Translations under genes and position numbers: made by a program | Shown: piece by piece, positions 1 through 6,872 of the stretch | Layout: every line of letters begins with the position of its first letter | Numbering within the stretch: the first letter of the stretch is position 1 | Source: an uncultured Fidelibacterota bacterium | GTDB taxonomy: Bacteria; Marinisomatota; Marinisomatia; SCGC-AAA003-L08; GCA-002707645 | NCBI GenBank assembly: GCA_913020255.1 | Contig: CAJWAW010000016.1 | Span: forward strand, 1-14,675 | DNA length: 14,675 nucleotides | Direction of reading: 5' to 3' | The notes under the pieces: model-generated | What the model was told of the DNA's origin: nothing | Seen by the model: the letters and a program-made list of their open reading frames with translations, nothing else | Databases searched by the model: none

Positions 1-1529
1 TCTTCCCAATATAATAAAATCTCACTATCATTTATTCTTTCAGATTTAATATTACCAGATTTACCATCTACACCATAATAAATTTCCATACCATTATTAC
101 CTAAAGTTAATTCACCTTGTGAATTTAAATGTTGAGTGTATATACCACCACTTCCAGATCTTCCATCTTCCCAAATAATAAATGCTGAACCATTACCATC
201 TTTTCTAATAACAGGACTCTTTTGAATTAAAGCAGCATTAGATACAATTAAACCATTTTCAGGCATAGTAGTTAAGTTTTCAGCGCTAACATGCTGCACA
301 TATACATCTGCTTCATCACCACCATTTCTATCGTCTTGCCAAACAAAATAAGCCCCTCCATCACCACTAACAGACAATCGTGCTCCTGTTTGAGCATCTT
401 GAGCAGTACATACTGGTAAACCATCTACAGGCCATTGAATTGGATCATCTTGAGATGCTATAATTTTTTGCGCATAAATATCACTATTACCATTTTGATC
501 ACTATACCAAACTACATACGCCCCAGAATCATCTGCTTTAACTCTTGGCTTTGTTTGAGAAGAAGAAAGTCCTTCAGTTAGAGGTAAACCTTGAGGAAAA
601 TCTTGAAAATAAGGATCTCCATTTACCCATAAATATTGCATATAAATATCAAAGTTTTGATTTCTATCATCTTGCCATGTAGTCGCTGTTATTCCTTCTG
701 TTCCACAACAACCAGCAGCATATGTTATTTTCGCATAATTCTGATCACCTTCTGCATCACAAATTGCAATTCCCCCATCTTCAACTGTGCTCCATAAGGT
801 AGTAATTGTTCCATCATCATGATTTGCTAACATCCTTTGACCAAAAATATCCAAATTTCCATTTCTATCATCAACCCATGCCATAGCAGCTTCTCCAAGG
901 CCTGCAATCTCTAAACTAATTCCATTATGATGAGAATCGTTTGTCATAATAGGAACACCCTCTCCAGGATTTATAATTTGATTATCAGATGAAATATGAG
1001 TTGCATACACATGCTCGTACTGACCAACAGTAAAGTCTTTCCAAATAATATATGCGCCACCATTACCATCTTTACACATATTTGGACTTCTTTGAGCTCC
1101 ATCTTTAACTACAATAGGTTGTCCCTCAAGAGACCAAACTAAAGTACCATCAGATAGAACATGCTGAGCATAAACATCTCCTTTTGTGTCAGGCTCACTC
1201 CTATAATCAATCCATACAACAAAAGCACCACCATTATCATCTCCAACTATCAATGGATCTTCTTGTCTTCCATAAGCTGTAGTTACAGCAACGCCTTTTT
1301 CACCCCATAAACGATTACCTTGAGCATCAATTTTTTGAACATAAACATCCCTCATACTATCTCTAGTATCAGACCAAGCAAAAATAATTTCGCCTGTTTG
1401 CCCATCAGCCGCACCTCTCTGCCATTCAATGTGCTGACCTTGCCTGATTGGCGCCCCATCATCTATCCAATCAAATTGAGCTATAATTAAATTAAATATT
1501 AAAGATAAAAATAAAAATCTAAAGACCAT
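1..1529 (-). CDS. Secreted WxDxR-repeat (beta-propeller-like) protein, C-terminus beyond the window
   Basis: An open frame runs without a stop from an ATG at 1529 to the left edge, giving 509 codons; the C-terminus is missing. An AGGAG site (1536-1540) sits six bases before the ATG. Residues 1-17 form a signal peptide (MVFRFLFLSLIFNLIIA, cleavage likely before Gln18). The rest is a regular repeat of the type W-x-D-x-R-x-G-x-x-D-[IV]-Y-x-Q. The repeat Trp residues are 52, 106, 163, 218, 285, 341, 397, 453 and 508, so the period is 54-57 residues apart from one 67-residue unit. Such periodicity fits a beta-propeller or similar repeated beta-sheet fold; I do not recognise a named family with an assigned function. 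It starts 12 bases after the stop of the lipoprotein gene and is probably co-transcribed with the pgs cluster. A sorting or anchoring domain may lie in the unseen C-terminus. The gene call is secure; the role is unknown. Confidence 0.87.
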   Translation of the reverse strand, partial: MVFRFLFLSLIFNLIIAQFDWIDDGAPIRQGQHIEWQRGAADGQTGEIIFAWSDTRDSMRDVYVQKIDAQGNRLWGEKGVAVTTAYGRQEDPLIVGDDNGGAFVVWIDYRSEPDTKGDVYAQHVLSDGTLVWSLEGQPIVVKDGAQRSPNMCKDGNGGAYIIWKDFTVGQYEHVYATHISSDNQIINPGEGVPIMTNDSHHNGISLEIAGLGEAAMAWVDDRNGNLDIFGQRMLANHDDGTITTLWSTVEDGGIAICDAEGDQNYAKITYAAGCCGTEGITATTWQDDRNQNFDIYMQYLWVNGDPYFQDFPQGLPLTEGLSSSQTKPRVKADDSGAYVVWYSDQNGNSDIYAQKIIASQDDPIQWPVDGLPVCTAQDAQTGARLSVSGDGGAYFVWQDDRNGGDEADVYVQHVSAENLTTMPENGLIVSNAALIQKSPVIRKDGNGSAFIIWEDGRSGSGGIYTQHLNSQGELTLGNNGMEIYYGVDGKSGNIKSERINDSEILLYWE

Positions 1530-1541
1530 TAAAAACTCCTA

Positions 1542-2783
1542 TTATTTTAAATTATAAATATAAATTCCATCCTCGGTTGAAACTATGATATTATTACCAT
1601 CTACTTTGACGTGATTTGAATAAGGGGTTTCAATTTGACCTATATAATCAATATTTAAACCGCCATTCCACTGATATAACAAACATCCATCATGCCCTGC
1701 AGATAATGCTATAGTACCATTATCTTCACTAATATTGTTAATTGTATAGCCATTAGCTATAGATAAGTTATCAATAACACCACCATTATCATCAAGTAAA
1801 GATATGTAACAACCATTACTTGTTGACAAACCAGCAAAAACAACCAAATCTTTTACAAATACTGAATTTACTTCTCCCGAAAGATCAAATGAAGAATGTA
1901 CATAAGGATAAAATCCTCCATTTGGTTCAAAAATACCACCTAACCCCGGATTGTAATAATCAAAAGTAGGATTTTCACATACCACTCTATCATCATCAAC
2001 ATTTCCTGAAGAAACAAAATCTGTAAGAATTTCATACGTATTACTATCAAAACATGTTGATTCAGATACTTGCTTTAAAACTTTAACTCCCAATTCACCA
2101 TTAGAAACAACTAACAAACCATCGTTAAAATGTATTTTCTCTGGTAATATTCCAAAATTATAAGAGAACTCACACGAAGGACTAGCATTTTGCTCAGGAA
2201 ATAAATCACCTCCAGAAATATCATAAAGCCCTTTCCATACAACGGAAGTTGAATATTCATCAAAATCTCCAATAGTCCCTTCATCATCACTCTCAGATGA
2301 AGAATGCTTAACAAGAGAAAAGACATTGATAGCATTTGGATTAGATTCATCATCAATTGCTGTACTAAGCCATGTTCCACCGTAACAATCCTGTAAATAA
2401 TAATCAACATACTGAGTTGCACTTTGATCTAATTTATGTAACCATATTCTATCATATATATCTGTTATAAAAGCTATATCATGACTTTGAGAAATAATTA
2501 CTTCTTGTGCACGGTTATCACCCATAGAATCATCTAAAATAGAATCATTATAAACTGAATCAACAGACACAATATCACCCATAGCATCTCTATTAACATC
2601 ATAAACAATAAAACCATGATAGTTTGCTGCTACTATCATTGAATTTTCATTCAAATCGACATCCATTGCTTCACCATAAGTATTAATATATGTAACTAAA
2701 TCAGCTACACTATTACTCTCACGTTCTAACTGATCTATGCATGCAAATAATAAAAAAGATAATATAATTATATATAATTTCAT
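1542..2783 (-). CDS. Lipoprotein with LVIVD-like propeller repeats
   Basis: A 413-residue protein. The N-terminus MKLYIIILSFLLFAC has a hydrophobic stretch ending in a lipobox (L12-F-A-C15), so the mature protein should begin at lipidated Cys15 and be held at the inner or outer membrane. The remainder is beta-rich with loosely repeated units such as 'MIVAANYHGFIVYDV', 'LLVVSNGELGVKVL' and 'IIVSTEDGIYIYN'. These resemble LVIVD/WD40-like propeller blades. No catalytic motif is visible. A GAGGT site (2788-2792) lies just before the ATG. It begins 18 bases after the stop of the outer-membrane barrel gene and ends 12 bases before the next secreted protein, so it belongs to the same operon. By position it could be a surface partner of the barrel or a binding protein for an exported polymer, but that is inference. 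Lipoprotein status is well supported; the propeller assignment is moderate. Confidence 0.82.
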   Translation of the reverse strand: MKLYIIILSFLLFACIDQLERESNSVADLVTYINTYGEAMDVDLNENSMIVAANYHGFIVYDVNRDAMGDIVSVDSVYNDSILDDSMGDNRAQEVIISQSHDIAFITDIYDRIWLHKLDQSATQYVDYYLQDCYGGTWLSTAIDDESNPNAINVFSLVKHSSSESDDEGTIGDFDEYSTSVVWKGLYDISGGDLFPEQNASPSCEFSYNFGILPEKIHFNDGLLVVSNGELGVKVLKQVSESTCFDSNTYEILTDFVSSGNVDDDRVVCENPTFDYYNPGLGGIFEPNGGFYPYVHSSFDLSGEVNSVFVKDLVVFAGLSTSNGCYISLLDDNGGVIDNLSIANGYTINNISEDNGTIALSAGHDGCLLYQWNGGLNIDYIGQIETPYSNHVKVDGNNIIVSTEDGIYIYNLK

Positions 2784-2801
2784 GTTTACCTCAATCTAAA
2801 T

Positions 2802-3854
2802 TTAAAAATTATAAACAAACTTTAACCACAATTCATTTCTTTGATGATTTTTATAACCCTCAACCCAAGAAACTTCAGCATTGCTAGATGAAGATACCTG
2901 TCTTAAAAAGTGTCTTGCAGAAGCATCGAGACTAATTGCTTTAGTTATTTTTTTAGAAACCTCTAATCTTATATCGTAATCTGAATAGGTTTTCCAATTA
3001 TCTGAATTGTAATACCAAGATTCTAAATCATAATATCTGTGATTAAAATAAAATTTAAACCCTACACTCGATATAAAAGATTTTTTAAATGATTTTTTAA
3101 TATACATCTTAAAACCATTCCTTACATATGAACGATCCATTTTAGAAGATTGAATCATCTCAGAATCATTATATGAAATATTATCAGAATTGTAATATAG
3201 ATATGTAAAATTAGAATAATATGATTTAAACATTTTTGACTTTAGCGTTGCTTCAAATCCATATATCCTACTATCAAATTCAGTGAAATTTTTATTATAA
3301 AATTGATTATTGAGAATAAATCTATAATCTATCCAAGTCTTGTTTAAAGGTATTTTATGGGAAAAAGATAAATATACTGTTTCATTCGAAAAAGAACATG
3401 GATAATAGTCAATAGGAGCTAAATCTCTATCAATGTACGTTCTTAAATAATAATCTGGCAACAAAGAATAAGAAAACTTAATCCATGAATATGGAGCCAG
3501 CTTCATTTCAAAACGTCCTGAAAAAGAAACATATGATTTTAATTGAGAGCTGCTATAATAATTATATTTAGATTTAAATATAAAATTTGTTTTATAAGAT
3601 TCTATAATCTCAGGAGAAATTTTAATCTGAAATGATGAAGAAAAGATTCCGGAATCATACGTTTTAGAATCTCCTAAATAATCATTATCAGTATCCTCTT
3701 CAATATGATAAGCATTAATCTCTATATCTGAGAATCTCATAAAATTATCATCATAACCTAAAGATGTTTCATATTTAAAAGAAGCTGATAACCCTAAACA
3801 TAAAACACTAACTAAAGATAAAGATAATTTTAATAATCTAACTATTAGGATCAT
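2802..3854 (-). CDS. Outer-membrane beta-barrel protein of the pgs cluster
   Basis: A 350-residue protein with a signal peptide (about residues 1-24, cleavage near LGLSA) followed by alternating polar and aromatic segments rich in Tyr, Phe and Ser, typical of transmembrane beta-strands. The last residue is Phe in 'WLKFVYNF', the usual C-terminal signature recognised by the BAM machinery. Just after the signal peptide is 'YDDNFMRFSD' (34-43), similar to the DDN/DSN-x-x-R start of outer-membrane barrels found in exopolysaccharide loci (beta-barrel porin 2 type); this family link is from memory and not certain. The gene overlaps the end of pgsW by 17 bases, and a GAGG site (3859-3862) precedes its ATG, so the two are translationally linked. 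The context suggests an outer-membrane exit or anchor for the polymer made by PgsBC, but it could also be a general porin. No soluble periplasmic domain is visible. Confidence 0.82.
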   Translation of the reverse strand: MILIVRLLKLSLSLVSVLCLGLSASFKYETSLGYDDNFMRFSDIEINAYHIEEDTDNDYLGDSKTYDSGIFSSSFQIKISPEIIESYKTNFIFKSKYNYYSSSQLKSYVSFSGRFEMKLAPYSWIKFSYSLLPDYYLRTYIDRDLAPIDYYPCSFSNETVYLSFSHKIPLNKTWIDYRFILNNQFYNKNFTEFDSRIYGFEATLKSKMFKSYYSNFTYLYYNSDNISYNDSEMIQSSKMDRSYVRNGFKMYIKKSFKKSFISSVGFKFYFNHRYYDLESWYYNSDNWKTYSDYDIRLEVSKKITKAISLDASARHFLRQVSSSSNAEVSWVEGYKNHQRNELWLKFVYNF

Positions 3855-5208
3855 AATTCCTCATCTGCCTACTTATTTGCCTATAACTAATGAAACCAAC
3901 ATAAATAGTGCTACCCAAACAAATAAATAGCCCTAACCAAACTATTAACATATTAAATTTTCGCGTATAATAAAGGCTACCCTTACCTATATCTAATAAC
4001 CCATCCTGATCTAAAAAAAACTCTCCTTGATTCCATTCTCCATCATTATTCGTGTCTGTAAAAATCTCAGTATTCCCATTCAAATTTTGACTCCATTTAA
4101 ATCCATCTTGATCCCACTTTCCATTACCAACCATATCTAAATCACTCGAAATAGGAGAATTAAAATAACCAATATCAGTCCCTTTGATTAACTTTTCAAT
4201 TTCTATAATATTAACAATAGGAATATCAATATCACAAAATTTAGCAATTACACTTGTTCTTTTATCAAAAGAAGGGATAAGACTGAGAACTTTAGATGCT
4301 TGAACAAACCCATAATGTTCTTTTAATTTATTCTTACCTTTAAATCCAAAACTAGCAACTCCCCCTCCAATATTAATATAAGCCTTATAGCAAGACAGAG
4401 TATTATCACTACAATTATCTTCATATAAATCAACTCTATTGTTAATACTGGTTTTTAGAATAGAGCCTATCGAATCATTAAGCACTTCCTGGTTACTTAG
4501 ACCATGCAAAACAAATAATTCATCTAAACTCTTATTAGGGTAAAGAGAAAGCATCAAACTATCAAGACTTTGCCTTTTCTCATCTCCTCCGTAAATTTTT
4601 CTATAACGAGTTCCCTTTTTTAAATAATCTGCACCACCTCCATAAGTGAATTTATTACTAACATGACTAATTAAGTCTTTATCATATAAAATCTTTTCCA
4701 TTTTAGGCCATGATAAATTCATATCTGTAGCACCCCAACTAGAAGCACCAAGAGATGAAATTGTTACATAATTTAACCCCATTGATTCACATGCCATTAA
4801 AACCGCGATATTAGCTCCCGGCATTGAACCTGTCATTGAAATAGCAATTGTATCACCTGGAGATAAACCCGCTTTGGTAAATTGATCTATAATTAAAGCA
4901 GAAAAATTAGGTTTTAAAACAGTAGATTTAGCCTCATATTTACCTATATCAGTCAAAAGAGGGCTAGTCTCTGTATTTAAAAATACTAAACGACTATCAA
5001 ATGGGTCCCTAGATAAAAATGGATATTTTCTACCATATTTCTTTAAAATCCCTAATGCACTTTGCATCTTATTTGCAGATTCAATCTTTAAATCATAATC
5101 TGACGATTTATAAGTTAAAATTGATGAAGAAACAATGTAGTACACCAATATATTAACCAATGCAATAAGTACTAAAATTCTAGTCTTTTGTATCGAAGGT
5201 CTAAACAT
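3838..5208 (-). CDS. pgsW: Poly-gamma-glutamate system protein (PgsW-like)
   Basis: The protein has 456 residues from the ATG at 5208. An in-frame GTG at 5223 would add five residues, but the GGAGG site at 5217-5221 is eight bases before the ATG and overlaps that GTG, so I chose the ATG. One N-terminal membrane helix (about 11-28) and one near the C-terminus (about 420-441) leave a large domain between them, probably periplasmic. Features such as 'GLSPGDTIAISMTGSMPGANIA', 'ISSLGASSWGATD' and 'INIGGGVASFG' match the poly-gamma-glutamate system protein family found beside pgsB and pgsC in some Gram-negative and fusobacterial genomes. Its biochemical role is not known to me. Before the last helix is an EF-hand-type loop, DTNNDGEWNQGE (385-396), within an Asp-rich stretch. 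The gene shares eight bases with pgsC (ATGTTTAG) and overlaps the barrel gene by 17 bases. Confidence 0.83.
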   Translation of the reverse strand: MFRPSIQKTRILVLIALVNILVYYIVSSSILTYKSSDYDLKIESANKMQSALGILKKYGRKYPFLSRDPFDSRLVFLNTETSPLLTDIGKYEAKSTVLKPNFSALIIDQFTKAGLSPGDTIAISMTGSMPGANIAVLMACESMGLNYVTISSLGASSWGATDMNLSWPKMEKILYDKDLISHVSNKFTYGGGADYLKKGTRYRKIYGGDEKRQSLDSLMLSLYPNKSLDELFVLHGLSNQEVLNDSIGSILKTSINNRVDLYEDNCSDNTLSCYKAYINIGGGVASFGFKGKNKLKEHYGFVQASKVLSLIPSFDKRTSVIAKFCDIDIPIVNIIEIEKLIKGTDIGYFNSPISSDLDMVGNGKWDQDGFKWSQNLNGNTEIFTDTNNDGEWNQGEFFLDQDGLLDIGKGSLYYTRKFNMLIVWLGLFICLGSTIYVGFISYRQISRQMRNYDPNS

Positions 5209-5671
5209 AAAAAGAGCCTCCACTTATAATAATCATAATAAGCCGAGTTGAAATAGCTATAATCATAATAACACTTATAGTTTTAAGTGTTCCCTGTCTA
5301 TCCATCCAACTTGCTATTAATCCTGGAATAATATTTCCAATTGACGATAAATCAAAATTCATAAATGTATACATATCTGGATTGAAATAAATTTTTGAAA
5401 TATAACCAAAAAGGAAACCTAGCATTAAGCTTAAGACTAAACGCCTCTTTCCATATACAAAAATAAAATTTGATAAAACCTTTATTATTAAAACAACTAA
5501 TATTGCAATAGAAAATGTCACTATAATTTTAAATGGCTCATGAAGATAAAGAGCTATATAGCCAGGAACTATAACACCACCAGCAGTAACTCCTAAAGTT
5601 TCTGTAAGAAACAAGCTTAAGCACATCCCTATTCCTATAGCTACACCTATAAATTGAGAATTCTCAATCAA
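5201..5671 (-). CDS. pgsC: Poly-gamma-glutamate synthase membrane subunit PgsC/CapC
   Basis: A 156-residue, very hydrophobic protein with about four to five membrane helices. It is close to the usual size of PgsC/CapC (about 150 residues). Conserved family segments are 'ETLGVTAGGVIVPGYIALYL' (24-43) and 'IIPGLIASWMDRQG' (114-127). PgsC works with PgsB in the inner membrane to form the poly-gamma-glutamate polymerase. The start is TTG at 5671, inside the last codons of pgsB (eight shared bases, GTTGATTGA). It is supported by a strong AAGGAG site at 5679-5684, seven bases upstream. The next ATG is codon 16 and would cut into the first helix. The TTG start implies coupling to pgsB translation. 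Confidence 0.9.
   Translation of the reverse strand: MIENSQFIGVAIGIGMCLSLFLTETLGVTAGGVIVPGYIALYLHEPFKIIVTFSIAILVVLIIKVLSNFIFVYGKRRLVLSLMLGFLFGYISKIYFNPDMYTFMNFDLSSIGNIIPGLIASWMDRQGTLKTISVIMIIAISTRLIMIIISGGSFYV
5217..5221 (-). promoter_or_regulatory. Shine-Dalgarno site that sets the pgsW start
   Basis: GGAGG stands eight bases before the ATG at 5208 and overlaps the alternative in-frame GTG at 5221-5223, so it cannot serve that GTG. It lies inside the pgsC coding sequence (Ser-Gly-Gly codons near its end), which fits coupled translation of pgsC and pgsW. Confidence 0.7.
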
Positions 5672-6827
5672 CTTTAAACTCCTTCATTTCTTTCATTAGT
5701 ATTTCTCCCCAACCAACAATATTACCTATTCCTAAAATTACAAAATTAGATAAAGTATTATCCATGAATTTAATCAAATCTTTCTGTTTTATAGAATAAG
5801 GAAATTCATAAATGCTAATATTTTTATTTTTATCTGACATTTTTTTTAATTCAGAAGGGAAATTTTCACCTCTTAATATCAAAACTTCAGGCTTTAATCT
5901 ATCAAAAATTAAATTAATCAATTGAACTGTTCTATACTGTCTATCTAAACGCGTATTTAGAAAAATTGCAAACTTATCTCTTTTTAACCTTTCATTAATC
6001 ATGTCCCAAGTCTTCAGAGTAGATGCAGGATCATTAGCAGCAAAAGCATTAATAAATTCAAAACCAGTATTTTTATATCTTATTTTCCATATAGTTAAAG
6101 CTCCAGGATCAGGATTACATTTGCTCATACCTTCTAAAGCTACACCTTTATCTACTCCACATAACTCACACACCTTAATCGCTAAACTAATATTTTCTTT
6201 ATGCTCTAAATATTGAAAATTAGAAATATCTTTGTTACCTAAATCAGATGTGTCACAAGAATGAAAATCACTATTTCTCTTTAAGGAAATATTTTTTAAT
6301 AATTCAATTTGCTTATCTTCAGATGTAACCATAATACCATTAAAGGGAATAGTATTTCCCATTGATTTTGTAATTTGCTCAATTGAAATTCCCATTTCAT
6401 CTAAATGATCAGGCCTAACATTTGTCATAACACCAATTGTTGATTTAACAATTTTATGCTCTGATATCCATTGATACTGCGGATTAACAGCCATACATTC
6501 TATTACTAAAGCATCTGGCTTAGATTTAGAAAAACGTCTAATAAGAGAAATTTGTTCACCTATGGAGGCAGACCTTAGTCTATGAATATATTTATCATTT
6601 CCATCTTCATCAATGATACGAGGAGAAGTTCCAGTTGTTTTAGCTAAGGTTTTTAAACCTCCAGCCCTTAAACCAGAAGCTATTAATCTTACAACGCTTG
6701 ATTTTCCCCTAGATCCGTTCACATGGATTCTAATTGGTATTTTAGATAGGCTTTTTGAATGAACTTGAAATTCAATAATCCCAAAAACTAAAATCAATAT
6801 TACTAGTACAATTAAAATTAGTTCCAT
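5664..6827 (-). CDS. pgsB: Poly-gamma-glutamate synthase ligase subunit PgsB/CapB
   Basis: A 387-residue member of the Mur-ligase-like amide ligases, close to the usual PgsB/CapB length. Residues 2-20 form an N-terminal membrane helix, as in CapB. The ATP-binding loop is H35-VNGSRGKSS (Gly38, Gly41, Lys42, Ser43). Other family hallmarks are 'TTGTSPR' (64-70), 'ECMAVNP' (110-116), 'TNVRPDHLDEMG' (135-146), 'AFAANDP' (261-267) and 'NTRLDR' (291-296). The enzyme uses ATP to activate the gamma-carboxyl of glutamate (or a similar acid) and join units into a gamma-linked chain together with PgsC. All key motifs look intact. An AAGGA site lies seven bases before the ATG. The gene follows the C25 peptidase by 45 bases and overlaps pgsC by eight. 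Gamma-glutamate as substrate is inferred from the family; another acid is possible. Confidence 0.93.
   Translation of the reverse strand: MELILIVLVILILVFGIIEFQVHSKSLSKIPIRIHVNGSRGKSSVVRLIASGLRAGGLKTLAKTTGTSPRIIDEDGNDKYIHRLRSASIGEQISLIRRFSKSKPDALVIECMAVNPQYQWISEHKIVKSTIGVMTNVRPDHLDEMGISIEQITKSMGNTIPFNGIMVTSEDKQIELLKNISLKRNSDFHSCDTSDLGNKDISNFQYLEHKENISLAIKVCELCGVDKGVALEGMSKCNPDPGALTIWKIRYKNTGFEFINAFAANDPASTLKTWDMINERLKRDKFAIFLNTRLDRQYRTVQLINLIFDRLKPEVLILRGENFPSELKKMSDKNKNISIYEFPYSIKQKDLIKFMDNTLSNFVILGIGNIVGWGEILMKEMKEFKVD
5679..5684 (-). promoter_or_regulatory. Shine-Dalgarno site supporting the TTG start of pgsC
   Basis: AAGGAG stands seven bases before the TTG at 5671, within the last codons of pgsB. 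Its strength and spacing are the main reason for accepting a TTG start, together with the position of the first PgsC membrane helix. Confidence 0.7.
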
Positions 6828-6853
6828 TTTACATTCCTTGAATAAATATATGA

Positions 6854-6872
6854 GTTCTTATTTAATAAGAGC
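6854..6872. other. Small AT-rich inverted repeat directly after the C25 peptidase stop codon
   Basis: The 19-base stretch GTTCTTATTTAATAAGAGC folds back on itself with nine pairs, one of them G-T, around a single central base. It abuts the stop codon of the upstream peptidase gene (6873-6875) and lies 27 bases before the pgsB start. It is AT-rich, weak and not followed by a clear T-run on the transcribed strand, so it is not a convincing terminator. It may be a weak transcript-processing or partial-termination element, or chance in AT-rich DNA. Confidence 0.3.

Noticed and set aside
1..1529. A CRISPR or other DNA repeat array in the regularly repeated region
   Set aside because: The repetition is at protein level (about 165 bases per unit) with diverged DNA, and the frame is open throughout.
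2111..2422. A 103-codon minus-strand frame inside the lipoprotein gene
   Set aside because: It is an alternative-frame shadow, with biased Leu/Ile/Met content and no SD site or family match.
5209..5223. GTG at 5223 as the pgsW start
   Set aside because: The GGAGG site overlaps this codon and is correctly spaced for the ATG at 5208.
6001..6216. A 71-codon open frame on the plus strand
   Set aside because: It lies fully inside pgsB on the opposite strand, has no recognisable motif, and pgsB family motifs prove the minus-strand reading.
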